Assembly: GCA_964578885.1 (NCBI GenBank)
Contig: CAZOEO010000010.1
Location: forward strand, 51,213 to 115,212
Direction of reading: 5' to 3'
Source: CAZRHR01 sp964578885
GTDB lineage: Bacteria; Bacteroidota; Bacteroidia; CAIKAF01
Length of the DNA stretch: 64,000 nucleotides
The notes beneath the pieces were generated by a model that saw only the letters and a list, made by a program, of their open reading frames with translations, had not been told where the DNA came from and did not search any database. The position numbers were made by a program, and so were the translations under genes. Shown piece by piece: positions 49,511 to 58,535 of the stretch. Positions within the stretch are counted from its first letter, which is position 1, and each line of letters starts with the position of its first letter.

Positions 49511-51430
49511 TCAGGATTTAGATTCCAGTTGTTTCAAGGCATGCTTGATTTGGTGCTGGCGATCTTTGAGTCCTTCGATTTCCTTGCGGGTTTGCTCCAT
49601 TTTTCCTTCATACTGTTGACGAAGGGCCTCTGCACCTTTGGACTTACCAAAGAAGGCCAGGTTATTTTCGGTTTGGAGCAATTCTTCTTCGAGTTTTCTA
49701 ACCCGGTTACCCAGGAAAGATCTTTCGTCCCGAAGTAAGTTTAACGCATTTGGAGAAGCCATCATGGCGTCGATTCTGGTTTTGTATTCCAGACGTTGAC
49801 GCTTCACCGGATCGATGTTCAATGAACCAAAAATGCGGTTCATGGCATCGTTCCAGGCTTTATCCAATGTTTTTCTATCGGTGCCGCCCACTTGAGGTGC
49901 CGCGTTCCAGGCATCTTGAATGGGTTTAATGCGCTCCATGGTTTCTTCAAGCGTTTCGGCAGGCTGCACATTTTCAAGTTCGGTCACAATACCTTTACGC
50001 GTTTCCACAGAGGCTTTGTCGCGGTCTTCCCTTCCGGAAAACCAGGCTTCCCGTGCCTGGAAAAAGGCATCGCATGCGGCACGGAAACGGTTCCAAATAT
50101 CATCAGAACGTTTTCTTTCTACCGGACCAATCTTTTTCCATTCCTGCTGAAGACGAACCAGTTGATTGGCCGTTTCTTTCCAGTCGGTCGATTGGCTGAG
50201 GGCTTCAGCTTTCTCGCAGAGGGCAATCTTTTTGCTGTAGTTTTCCTGAAACTTGGCCGTGCTTTCTTTCAACAAGGCCAAACGCTTTTTATGAAAGGCC
50301 TTGCGTGCCTCTCTGAAACGCGTCCAAATGGCGTCGTTCACAGATTTGGGAACAGGACCTGTTTTTTTCCATTGTTCTTCAATTTGCTTCAAGGTAACTT
50401 CTCCTTCTTTCCATTGTTTCATGGAAGGATATTCACCTGACGACAAGAACTCTAACTGCACACAAAGGGCTTCTTTGGCTTGCAGATTGGCCTTTCTGGT
50501 TTCATCCTGGGCTTTGGCATGATCTTCTCTTCTGAGATAGAGGGCATCGCAAGCCGCCTTGAATGCTTCAAAAATTTCTTTGTCCTGGTCTTTGGGAACC
50601 GGACCTACTTCTCTCCATTCGCGCTGAATCACGTGGAGCATTTCCAGTGATCGCTTAATGGACTCCATATCCAGCAATTCCTGAGCCTGACGGATTAGAT
50701 TCTTCTTTTGCTCGAGGTTTTTGCGCAGCTCCATCTGGAATAAATCCTTGTTGATGGAGGCCAGGGAGTAGAATGCATCAACATGGTGGCGCCATGTCTT
50801 ATAGATATCGTCGGCCTGTGCTTTAGGAATTTGGCCTACTGCTTTCCACCGTTCCTGAAGGTCCCGGAGTTTCTCGAAGGCTTTCCCCATATTGGATTCA
50901 TTCTCCATGAGGTTGCGAAGCTCAGAGATTAAATCCTGGCGAGCTAACAGATTGGCTTCCATTTGCTTTTCCAGTTGTCGGCGTTCGTCTCTCAATTTAT
51001 CCGAGAGTTTACGAATGAGGTCGCGAATATGTCGTGCTTCTGTATTGGGCTGATAATCGAAATCTTCTTCCACGCCACCTTCTTCTTTGAATGCGTTCAG
51101 GGCTTGTTGTTTAAGCTCTTCCTGCATGTCATGAAAATGGTTGCGAATGTTGGAAAAATGTTTTCTCAGTCGTCCATCGGGCTCCGCTTGCAGCGCATGT
51201 TGCAACCACTGCGCCACCCGTTCCGTGTCGAAAGAAGAAAAATCCTCTTCCTCTTCTTCGGGCAAGGCTTGTTCCAATGCGGCTTCTTCATCGGAAAGAA
51301 CCGTAGTAAAATCGGTTTCTTCCGCCGTTTCTGCCACGGCAGATGCGCTTACTTCTTCCGGTTGATTTTCCGGAGTGGGGAGCTGTTCCAAAGGCTTATT
51401 TGCCTCGTCGTTCGATAGGATCTGATCCAT
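49511..51430 (-). CDS. DUF349-repeat protein
   Basis: A 639-aa protein with an acidic N-terminus (EEEEEDFSSFDTERVAQWL) followed by several DUF349 repeats, each with W(K)xxGPVPK or IGPVERKRSDDIWNRFRAAC-like motifs and helices typical of a three-helix bundle. The C-terminus is coiled coil (EEELLQTENNLAFFGKSKG). Highly charged and cytoplasmic. DUF349 proteins are widespread in Bacteroidota with no settled function. A perfect -7 box lies 42 bases upstream. Confidence 0.9.
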   Translation of the reverse strand: MDQILSNDEANKPLEQLPTPENQPEEVSASAVAETAEETDFTTVLSDEEAALEQALPEEEEEDFSSFDTERVAQWLQHALQAEPDGRLRKHFSNIRNHFHDMQEELKQQALNAFKEEGGVEEDFDYQPNTEARHIRDLIRKLSDKLRDERRQLEKQMEANLLARQDLISELRNLMENESNMGKAFEKLRDLQERWKAVGQIPKAQADDIYKTWRHHVDAFYSLASINKDLFQMELRKNLEQKKNLIRQAQELLDMESIKRSLEMLHVIQREWREVGPVPKDQDKEIFEAFKAACDALYLRREDHAKAQDETRKANLQAKEALCVQLEFLSSGEYPSMKQWKEGEVTLKQIEEQWKKTGPVPKSVNDAIWTRFREARKAFHKKRLALLKESTAKFQENYSKKIALCEKAEALSQSTDWKETANQLVRLQQEWKKIGPVERKRSDDIWNRFRAACDAFFQAREAWFSGREDRDKASVETRKGIVTELENVQPAETLEETMERIKPIQDAWNAAPQVGGTDRKTLDKAWNDAMNRIFGSLNIDPVKRQRLEYKTRIDAMMASPNALNLLRDERSFLGNRVRKLEEELLQTENNLAFFGKSKGAEALRQQYEGKMEQTRKEIEGLKDRQHQIKHALKQLESKS

Positions 51431-51471
51431 TTTTTTTCATTACGGGCCACCGTGGGCCACCATTTAAGCTG

Positions 51472-51479
51472 CAAAGATA
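51472..51479 (-). promoter_or_regulatory. -7 box for the DUF349 gene
   Basis: TATCTTTG on the minus strand, an exact match to TAnnTTTG, 42 bases upstream of the ATG at 51430. Confidence 0.5.
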
Positions 51480-51795
51480 AGATTAAAGGAATCAAAAACA
51501 GGTGGAATTGCACGCGAAACCTTTTGAATGGATTCCTTCCAAAACTCAGACCACCTACCGCATCATTTCAACCGCTATCGAAGATGGACAACGCCATACC
51601 AATCAATGTATAAGCATATCATCTCGTGAATGAGAAGATAACACTTCGAGGTATCCGGTAACGCTCTTCGGTTCAATGGATACCATGCGGTTTAGCAAAC
51701 TCACCCATCTCATGGTCATCAGAGAAAAAACTGATTTGTATCAAAATACGCTGACATGAAGTCCAATACCTTTCATTTGGTCAAACGTGATTCCA

Positions 51796-51825
51796 TTGAA
51801 CTTAAACAAAACTTATTTAAGTTTG
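51796..51825 (+). promoter_or_regulatory. Full Bacteroidota promoter with overlapping inverted repeat
   Basis: TTG (51796-51798), 19 bases, then TAAGTTTG (51818-51825): both elements and the spacing match the Bacteroidota consensus. Transcription would start near 51832, 12 bases before the ATG at 51844. A perfect inverted repeat AACTTAAA (51799-51806) and TTTAAGTT (51816-51823), spacer 9, covers the spacer and the -7 box, as an operator would. Confidence 0.75.
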
Positions 51826-51843
51826 TGTTTTACCCAACCTGCC

Positions 51844-52920
51844 ATGCGACGTTTTCTACCCTTTATCCTTGTTTTTCCGGGCTGTATCTTGAGTAGCATC
51901 GGGGCACTGAAAAGCCAGACGGAAAAGCGTGATTTCGGGGCGGTGCGCCACTTACCTTTCCATGAAGTCCCCACTCCACCCTTACCGGATTATGGCGAAG
52001 AAACTTCATGGATGGCTCTTCCCTGGCGAAAAGATTTGAGCGATTCTACCACTTCAGACATTCAGCGGAGGATACAACTCGAAGTACAGGAAGGAGCCGA
52101 TGTTTTCTGGATTCATCCCACCACGTATTTTGAAGCATCAAAAGCACCTTATCATTGGAATGCACCCGTACCGGACCGTTATTTGGACAGTCTTACGGAT
52201 GTGGGATCCATGCTTTATCAGGCCTCGGTGTTCAATGCTGCAGGACGTTTATTTGCACCCAAATACCGTCAGGCCCATATTTTTTCATTTTACACACCCA
52301 CGGCGGCAGAAGGCCGTCCCGCGTTAGATACTGCCTATGCGGACGTACGCCGCGCTTTTTTATATTATTTGACCCATTGGAATGGCGGCCGACCCTTTAT
52401 TATTGCGAGTCATAGTCAGGGATCTTACCATGGCGGCCGCCTCGTGGCGGAATTCATGGATCGAGGCACATTGCGCTCCCAACTCATTGCCGCTTACCTG
52501 GTGGGTATGCCCATTCCCAAAGACACGTTTCCCCAATTACCCATTTGCGCCACACCGGAACAGACGGGATGCGTCCTGTCCTGGAGCACCTATGCCAAAA
52601 ACTACAAACCAGATGGCATTGTTTGGGAAAACACCGTGGCTGTAAATCCGCTTTCCTGGGATACTTTGAACCGAAATGTTCCGGCACGGGATAATCCGGG
52701 CGGCATGCTTTGGAAATTCGGAAAAATGCATCCCAGACTCAATAATGCAGAACTGGCTAAAGGCATTCTTTGGATTAAAAAACCCCGGTTCTTTGGGAAT
52801 TTCTTACTGCGATGGAAAAATTATCACATCGCTGACTATAATCTGTTTTACCTGAGTATTCGAAAAAATGCCATTGTGCGAATAAATGCATATCTTAGAG
52901 GTCAGGTTCAAGCTCCATGA
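51844..52920 (+). CDS. DUF3089 family protein, alpha/beta-hydrolase-like
   Basis: A 358-aa protein counted from the ATG at 51844; the frame is open to 51787 but that lies in the promoter. An N-terminal signal peptide or anchor (RRFLPFILVFPGCILSSIGAL) is followed by the DUF3089 signature DVFWIHPTTYF and a hydrolase-type nucleophile motif IIASHSQGSYHGGRL. Members are thought to be lipases or esterases; substrate unknown. Its stop overlaps the next gene by ATGA, so it is co-transcribed with the metal-associated protein and perhaps the receptor. Confidence 0.85.
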   Translation: MRRFLPFILVFPGCILSSIGALKSQTEKRDFGAVRHLPFHEVPTPPLPDYGEETSWMALPWRKDLSDSTTSDIQRRIQLEVQEGADVFWIHPTTYFEASKAPYHWNAPVPDRYLDSLTDVGSMLYQASVFNAAGRLFAPKYRQAHIFSFYTPTAAEGRPALDTAYADVRRAFLYYLTHWNGGRPFIIASHSQGSYHGGRLVAEFMDRGTLRSQLIAAYLVGMPIPKDTFPQLPICATPEQTGCVLSWSTYAKNYKPDGIVWENTVAVNPLSWDTLNRNVPARDNPGGMLWKFGKMHPRLNNAELAKGILWIKKPRFFGNFLLRWKNYHIADYNLFYLSIRKNAIVRINAYLRGQVQAP

Positions 52921-53339
52921 AAGGTAAATCCTTCTTATCTGCTGTATTTCTCTTAACCGTTTGGTTTATTGCGGGTTCAGGGCTTCTTTTGGAAAGGCAT
53001 GTCTGCCATAAAAAAGGAGAACAATCGCTTCGAATTGCTATGCACACGCATCATTCATGCGACATCGCCAAAGAAGGTTGTTGTGCATCCGAAGGCGAAG
53101 AGGTTGTAAAAAATGTATGTTGTGAGCATTATCAATATTTATTGCTCGGGGAAGAGGGACCTGTCTCTTCAAGTCCTGCACCACTTCATGTCTTTTTTCA
53201 AGCCTGGACGCTTCCCGTTTTTTCTTCCGAAACACAACGCTTGCTTTTAGCTAAGTCGCTGAAATCCGGTCATTTCGACCGACCTCCTCCCGAATTACTA
53301 CAGCCTTCTTTACCCCTTTTATCCGTTTTTAGAATTTGA
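52917..53339 (+). CDS. HYC_CC_PP-type metal-associated protein
   Basis: A 140-aa protein with an N-terminal signal or anchor segment. The pattern matches the HYC_CC_PP family, small proteins often encoded next to TonB-dependent receptors: HVCHKKG (His28, Cys30, His31), HTHHSC (43-48), CC pairs at 55-56 and 68-69 (NVCCEHYQY), and PPP at 123-125. Cysteines and histidines together suggest binding of copper or another soft metal (inference). It is ATGA-coupled to the DUF3089 gene and lies 50 bases before the receptor. Confidence 0.8.
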   Translation: MKGKSFLSAVFLLTVWFIAGSGLLLERHVCHKKGEQSLRIAMHTHHSCDIAKEGCCASEGEEVVKNVCCEHYQYLLLGEEGPVSSSPAPLHVFFQAWTLPVFSSETQRLLLAKSLKSGHFDRPPPELLQPSLPLLSVFRI

Positions 53340-53389
53340 TAAGACGCTTGTTTTCACATTACAAGTGTTTCATTTAAATTCTACAACAA

Positions 53390-55609
53390 ATGTCTTATTC
53401 CATAATTCGCTGGTGGATACTTCTGTGTTTCGCACCGGCGTTGTTTTCGCAGACCTTTTCCGGGAAAGTTTTTTTGCCGTCCGGAGAGCCTGCTTTTATG
53501 GCCACTGTAACGCCGCTTCCTCCGGGCATTTTTCCCGGACAAATGACGGATAGTTTGGGTCATTTTTCCTTTCTTTTTCCCGAAGAAAAACGGGATTCCA
53601 TCCATCTTCAAATTTCACTTTTCGGCTGGACGCCATTAGAGGTTGTCCTAAAGCCAGACTTGCCGGGTGAATTCGCCTTCAAGACGCGCCAACTCCAGGT
53701 GGTACAAGTGGCAGATCAGGCCAAAGGCACCGTGATTGGCGTGCACACCATCCCAATGGAAACGCTCACCAGAACCGAGCTCACACGCGCAGCTTGCTGT
53801 AATTTGTCCGAAAGTTTTGAAACCAATCCGACGGTGGATGTCAGTTTATCCGATGCCGTTACGGGCGCCAAAACATTACGCATGTTGGGGATGGACGGAA
53901 AATATGTGCAAATCACCTCCGAAATGCTTCCGGGCATTCGCGGCATTGCGTCCGGATACGGCCTGGCTTATGTTCCCGGACCGTGGATGGAAAGTGTTCA
54001 GATTTCAAAAGGAACAGGATCTGTGGTCAACGGTTTTGAATCATTAACAGGACAAATCAACCTTGAATTTTTAAAGCCTGAATCGGCAGACCCATGGCAT
54101 GTAAATGTGTATGTAAATCACCTGGGACGCGCGGAATTAAATCTTCAACACGCGCATATCGTGAATCCAAGATGGTCTGTGCTTACTTTATTGCACGCCA
54201 ATCGCACCGACAACTATCAGGATCACAACCAGGATGGATTTCTGGACATGCCGGTGGTGTACACCATCAGTGGCCTGCATCGTTGGAAATATCAGGGAAA
54301 ACGCCGTGAAGCCCAAATGGGAATTCGGGCATTGCGCGAAATGCGTGAAGGAGGAACCCGAAGCTTTTTTGTCCCGGATACCAGTTTGCCTGTATGGCAT
54401 TACCAACTACAAACCACAAGATTAGAAGGATTTGGAAAACACGGTTTTCTGTTTCCGAACAAACCCTATATGTCGGTTGGCCTCATGGCTTCCGTGACGT
54501 ATCACGAGCAAAAAGGAAATTTTGGTCCGCGACAATATGTTGGCAACCAATGGACCGGATATTTTAATGGAATTCATCAAACCATCATTGGCGATACGCG
54601 ACATGGGTTTAAATGGGGCGTCAGTTATCAATGGGATCGGGTAAAAGACCGATTAGACAGTTTGGCATTTGAGCGAAACGAACATATTCCGGGTGCTTTC
54701 GCCGAATACACCTATACGGGACTCCATGGTGTGTCATTGGTGGCCGGATTCCGGGCAGATTATCATAATATGTTTGGTTTACAGGCCATTCCAAGAATTC
54801 ATTTTAAATGGGATGTTTCCAAACAATGGGTGTGGCGAATTTCCGGAGGTTCAGGTTTCAGAACGCCCAATATATTGGGAGACAATTTATCTATGCTGGT
54901 CACCGGCAGAAACATCACCTGGCAGTCTACCTTAGGTCTTGAAAAAGCGTGGACCGCAGGAACCGGATGGATTTGGACGGCACCGTTTACCAAAATCCCC
55001 TTCACCGCTGCGATAGATGTTTGGTACACGCATTTTACCAACCGACTTATTGTGGACAGAGAGACGTCGGGAGGACTTCAATTTTACATGTCGGACCAAC
55101 CCGCAAGAAGTCTGGTGAGCCAACTTGATCTCACCTGGAATCCATGGAAATGGCTGGAAGTACGTGGAAGTTATAAGTTCCAGCATGTGACCGCCTTTTT
55201 TGCGGGCGTAGAAAAACAAGAACCATTTGTACCGCAACACAGGATGCTCTTTACTTCCATGGTAACCTGGGCCAAGCCCCGGTTGCAATTCGACATAACG
55301 GCGCAGATCACGGGGAGCAGCAGACTTCCGGAAATGCAGGACTTCGCCACCGGAAACTTTCGCCCACGCGAATCTCCATGGTTTACCATGGTTCACGCGC
55401 AGGTGAAATGGCAACAAAACAAACGGCTCGAATGGTATGTGGGCGGAGAAAACATTTTGAATTTCACCCAGGCAGATCCCATTTTGAATCCGTACATCCC
55501 GGGACAGCCCGGATTCGATGGTTCTATGGCCTGGGGACCAGTGTTTGGCACCATGGTGTATGCCGGAGTGCGTTGGACCATTCCCAAACCTTCCGAAAAC
55601 GATCGCTAA
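53390..55609 (+). CDS. TonB-dependent outer-membrane receptor
   Basis: A 739-aa receptor: signal peptide (cut near LFS-Q), a carboxypeptidase-like regulatory domain (about 22-100, FSGKVFLPSGEPAFMATVTP), a plug at about 105-230 with TLRMLGMDGKYVQITSEMLP and VVNGFESLTGQINLEF, and a beta-barrel ending in MVYAGVRWTIPK. The plug has two adjacent cysteines (ARAACCNLSESFETNP, Cys136/137), a feature of receptors found with HYC_CC_PP proteins. A metal or metallophore is the likely ligand (inference). It needs TonB, perhaps the one at 5925. Confidence 0.9.
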   Translation: MSYSIIRWWILLCFAPALFSQTFSGKVFLPSGEPAFMATVTPLPPGIFPGQMTDSLGHFSFLFPEEKRDSIHLQISLFGWTPLEVVLKPDLPGEFAFKTRQLQVVQVADQAKGTVIGVHTIPMETLTRTELTRAACCNLSESFETNPTVDVSLSDAVTGAKTLRMLGMDGKYVQITSEMLPGIRGIASGYGLAYVPGPWMESVQISKGTGSVVNGFESLTGQINLEFLKPESADPWHVNVYVNHLGRAELNLQHAHIVNPRWSVLTLLHANRTDNYQDHNQDGFLDMPVVYTISGLHRWKYQGKRREAQMGIRALREMREGGTRSFFVPDTSLPVWHYQLQTTRLEGFGKHGFLFPNKPYMSVGLMASVTYHEQKGNFGPRQYVGNQWTGYFNGIHQTIIGDTRHGFKWGVSYQWDRVKDRLDSLAFERNEHIPGAFAEYTYTGLHGVSLVAGFRADYHNMFGLQAIPRIHFKWDVSKQWVWRISGGSGFRTPNILGDNLSMLVTGRNITWQSTLGLEKAWTAGTGWIWTAPFTKIPFTAAIDVWYTHFTNRLIVDRETSGGLQFYMSDQPARSLVSQLDLTWNPWKWLEVRGSYKFQHVTAFFAGVEKQEPFVPQHRMLFTSMVTWAKPRLQFDITAQITGSSRLPEMQDFATGNFRPRESPWFTMVHAQVKWQQNKRLEWYVGGENILNFTQADPILNPYIPGQPGFDGSMAWGPVFGTMVYAGVRWTIPKPSENDR

Positions 55610-55627
55610 TTCAAAAAGTCGTTGATT

Positions 55628-56839
55628 TCAACGGGCAGGTTTTTCACCAGGAAACTTGAGCTGAGCGGCCCAATGAAACAAAAGAAAAAGGGGAAAACAT
55701 GCCCAACCAAACCAGCTGGCGGCAAGGAGAGAGCAAGCCACCGGCGCCCGGAACGCCATAGAAAACAAAAGGGTGGTGCCCAATGCGGTTGGCCAAGCCA
55801 GGTCAATTGAAAATGAAGCACCTACAAAAGAGCCCCACGCTGCTCCAATAAAAAAGAGCGGCGTGGCTTCTCCTCCTTTAAAACCTAAAGCAAGACATAA
55901 AACGGTGGCCACTCCTTTCCAGATAAACGCATCCCAGGGAGCCGGCGTGCTAAAAAAACTACCGAAAACGTTTGTCCCCAAACCTTGATAAGGATAAAGC
56001 GCTGGCCAAAGCCATATTACGCTCAAAACCAAACCTATCCCCAAAGTCGTCCAGATTGATTTTTGAAACCATCCACTAAATAACCTCGTTAGGCGTATCA
56101 GTCCATTATAAAACAGGCGTTTCCAAAGCATCGCACCAGAGACGATCACCAGAAAAGCGAGAAAATGCAGCCCGGATAAATCGTGAAGTGGCAGGGTAGG
56201 AAAAACCATGTGTTGCACGCCAAAAAGATGAGATATCCAGGCAGCCAGACCACATGAAACAGCCAGATTCACAAGGAAATGCCATGAATCCCACTTGGCA
56301 GAAAATACTTCCAACACAAAAATCAATCCGGCCACAGGCGCTCCGAACATGGCAGAAAACCCGGCGCCCATGCCTAATCTCATGGCCTGTTCTTTGGAAA
56401 AAAATCGGGAAAAAGCAGATTGATAGCCCAGAAAAGCGCCCCATTGCAAAGCCACACCTTCCCGACCAACGGAAGCGCCGGCCGCATGACTCAACCATGC
56501 CAGAGGAAAATTCCAACCACCTGACCAATAGCTCTTCACTGCATTTTTTTCAGAAAAAAGCTGATGTAAACCGGAAACGCCCGCAGGTTCGGCGGAAAAA
56601 AAACGCCGATTCATCCAATGGGTTAGAAAAAGTACAGGCGCCAGCAAAAACACTTGTACCGGCCGCCAGTGCAACGGCCAAGTTTGCATCCAGGCCAAAA
56701 CATGCTGAAAAACAGACATTCCAGCAGAAACCAAAAAAACCAAAACCAGAAGAGCGAGGCCTTTTCGGGTAAAATGAAATAAACGATCTTTTGCCGCCTT
56801 ATCCAAGAAATACTGTACAGGAAATTTCGAAAGAAGCAC
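55628..56839 (-). CDS. ClC-type chloride channel or transporter
   Basis: A 403-aa membrane protein of the ClC family. The gating glutamate is Glu127 in GREGVALQWG. Other motifs are GAGFSAMFGAPVAGLIFVLEV and GFKGGEATPLFFIGAAWGSFVG, at the positions of the central and C-terminal ion-binding regions. The start at 56839 is GTG and overlaps ridA by 41 bases; a start further in is possible. Ion selectivity cannot be told from the sequence. Confidence 0.88.
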   Translation of the reverse strand: MLLSKFPVQYFLDKAAKDRLFHFTRKGLALLVLVFLVSAGMSVFQHVLAWMQTWPLHWRPVQVFLLAPVLFLTHWMNRRFFSAEPAGVSGLHQLFSEKNAVKSYWSGGWNFPLAWLSHAAGASVGREGVALQWGAFLGYQSAFSRFFSKEQAMRLGMGAGFSAMFGAPVAGLIFVLEVFSAKWDSWHFLVNLAVSCGLAAWISHLFGVQHMVFPTLPLHDLSGLHFLAFLVIVSGAMLWKRLFYNGLIRLTRLFSGWFQKSIWTTLGIGLVLSVIWLWPALYPYQGLGTNVFGSFFSTPAPWDAFIWKGVATVLCLALGFKGGEATPLFFIGAAWGSFVGASFSIDLAWPTALGTTLLFSMAFRAPVACSLLAASWFGWACFPLFLLFHWAAQLKFPGEKPAR

Positions 56840-57194
56840 CGGCAGGCAATGCCTTTACCGCCACTGTCTCACGAGCCGGATACTGATTATTTCCCTCAAA
56901 AATAGCTGCATACAAAGGATTTACCACATGGAAATCCGCCATGTCTGTTAGAAAAAGAGTGGATTTCACAATTTGTCCCGGATGAGCGCCGGCTGTTTTT
57001 AAAATGGCCAAAAGATTGGACAAAGCCATTTTCACCTCCGCGGCAATGTCTCCCTTGACCAAAGCTCCTGTTTTCGGATCCAGGCCAATTTGTCCGGACA
57101 CAAAAAGAAAATCACCCGCACGAACGGCCGGAAAATAAGGCCCGATGGGCTTGGGAGCATCCGGAGATTGTAGATGTTGAATAGGACTCATCAT
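56799..57194 (-). CDS. ridA: RidA family reactive intermediate deaminase
   Basis: Hydrolyses reactive enamines and imines formed by PLP enzymes. A 131-aa protein with the family motifs SPDAPKPIGPYFPAVRAGDF, FVSGQIGLDPKTG, and YPARETVAVKALP, where Arg108 is the substrate-binding arginine. The start is ATGATG immediately after the purD stop, so the two genes are co-transcribed. Confidence 0.94.
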   Translation of the reverse strand: MMSPIQHLQSPDAPKPIGPYFPAVRAGDFLFVSGQIGLDPKTGALVKGDIAAEVKMALSNLLAILKTAGAHPGQIVKSTLFLTDMADFHVVNPLYAAIFEGNNQYPARETVAVKALPAGASFEISCTVFLG

Positions 57195-58490
57195 TTATGG
57201 ATTTTCAAATTTATCTTCATGAACGTCTTCACCAATGTCTTTCCGGTAATAGCACCCTTCGAACCAAATATGCTGAAGGGTCTCGTATGCCTTTTGTCGG
57301 GCTTCCTGTACATGTTCGCCGGTAGCGGTGACGGAAAACACACGTCCGCCCTGCGAAAGCACGCGCTGATCTTCGGATTTGGCGCCATCCAAAAAGACCA
57401 GACCCGAATAATTTCCGTCCAGTCCATGCAACACTTTTCCAGTTTCAAAAAGTCCGGGATACCCTTTGGCTGATGCCACCACGGTGATTGCCACGCCTTG
57501 TTTTAGGACCGCCGGTACCTGACCCAACTGATGATTCGCCATGGATTGAAAAAGCGACACCAGATCGGTTTCCAACATGGGTAACATCACCTGAGTTTCC
57601 GGATCGCCTAACCGCACGTTGTATTCCAACACTTTTGGATTTCCATCATGAATCATGAGGCCCATGTACAAAAATCCGACATAATGGAGACCGTCTGCCT
57701 GCAAGCCGTTCAGTGTGGGTTCAATAATCTGCGATTTGATTTTTTCCATGAGGGCGTCATCCACAAACGGCACGGGGCAAATGGCGCCCATACCGCCGGT
57801 GTTGGGTCCCTGGTTGCTTTCTCCGATGCGCTTATAATCTTTCACGACGGGAAGAACCACATAATCTTTGCCATCAGTCAAAATAAAGACGGAGCATTCC
57901 CGACCGGGCAGAAACTCTTCGATGAGCACTTTTCGCGGGCCTTGACTATCTTTTATTTCGCTCACCATCACAGACAATTCCCGTTTGGCGTCGTCCGGAT
58001 GAGATAAAATCAGGACGCCTTGTCCGGACGCCAATCCATCTGCTTTTAACACATAAGGTGCCGGAAGGGCGTCGATGTGCTGAAAACCTTCATATAGGTT
58101 GTTTCGGGTAAACACCTTGCTTTCCGCGGCAGGTATGCCATGCCGTCGCATAAAATCTTTGGCAAATACTTTACTTCCTTCTAGTTGCGCGGCGCTGGAG
58201 GAAGGACCAATCACTTTACAATGTTGCAAACGCGAATCTTCGGAAAAATAATCGCACAGGCCTTTTACCAGCGGTTCTTCCGGACCCACCACGACCATGC
58301 CGATGCTATTTTCCAGAACAAACTGACCCAGAGCGGGAAAATCCAGCGGAGACAGAGGTACGTTGTTTCCAATTTCGGCCGTGCCTGCATTTCCCGGAGC
58401 TATCCAAAGCTGATCGCAAAGGGAGCTTTGCTTCATTTTCCATGCCAGAGCATGTTCTCTACCTCCCGATCCGACAAGCAAGATGTTCAT
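57195..58490 (-). CDS. purD: Phosphoribosylamine-glycine ligase
   Basis: The ATP-grasp enzyme that makes glycinamide ribonucleotide in purine synthesis. The N-terminus MNILLVGSGGREHALAWK is diagnostic. The ATP-grasp core includes PYVLKADGLASGQGVLI, and the metal site KVLEYNVRLGDPETQVMLP. The 431-aa length is normal. It sits directly before ridA with no gap. Other pur genes are elsewhere. Confidence 0.96.
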   Translation of the reverse strand: MNILLVGSGGREHALAWKMKQSSLCDQLWIAPGNAGTAEIGNNVPLSPLDFPALGQFVLENSIGMVVVGPEEPLVKGLCDYFSEDSRLQHCKVIGPSSSAAQLEGSKVFAKDFMRRHGIPAAESKVFTRNNLYEGFQHIDALPAPYVLKADGLASGQGVLILSHPDDAKRELSVMVSEIKDSQGPRKVLIEEFLPGRECSVFILTDGKDYVVLPVVKDYKRIGESNQGPNTGGMGAICPVPFVDDALMEKIKSQIIEPTLNGLQADGLHYVGFLYMGLMIHDGNPKVLEYNVRLGDPETQVMLPMLETDLVSLFQSMANHQLGQVPAVLKQGVAITVVASAKGYPGLFETGKVLHGLDGNYSGLVFLDGAKSEDQRVLSQGGRVFSVTATGEHVQEARQKAYETLQHIWFEGCYYRKDIGEDVHEDKFENP

Positions 58491-58535
58491 GACATGCGCT
58501 TTAGCAACTTCTATTAGGTTTCGACAAACTTCCCT

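Larger units (their letters stand above)
51431..51843. other. Long intergenic region between DUF349 and DUF3089 genes
   Basis: Just over 400 bases between divergent genes. It holds the -7 box of the DUF349 gene (51472-51479) and the full promoter of the DUF3089 gene (51796-51825). Between them (51500-51790) I see no gene, RNA or repeat that I can support. Confidence 0.5.

Noticed and set aside
56254..56772. 172-codon plus-strand frame opposite the ClC gene
   Set aside because: Low-complexity, lysine/proline-rich translation with no signal or motif; the opposite strand has intact ClC motifs.
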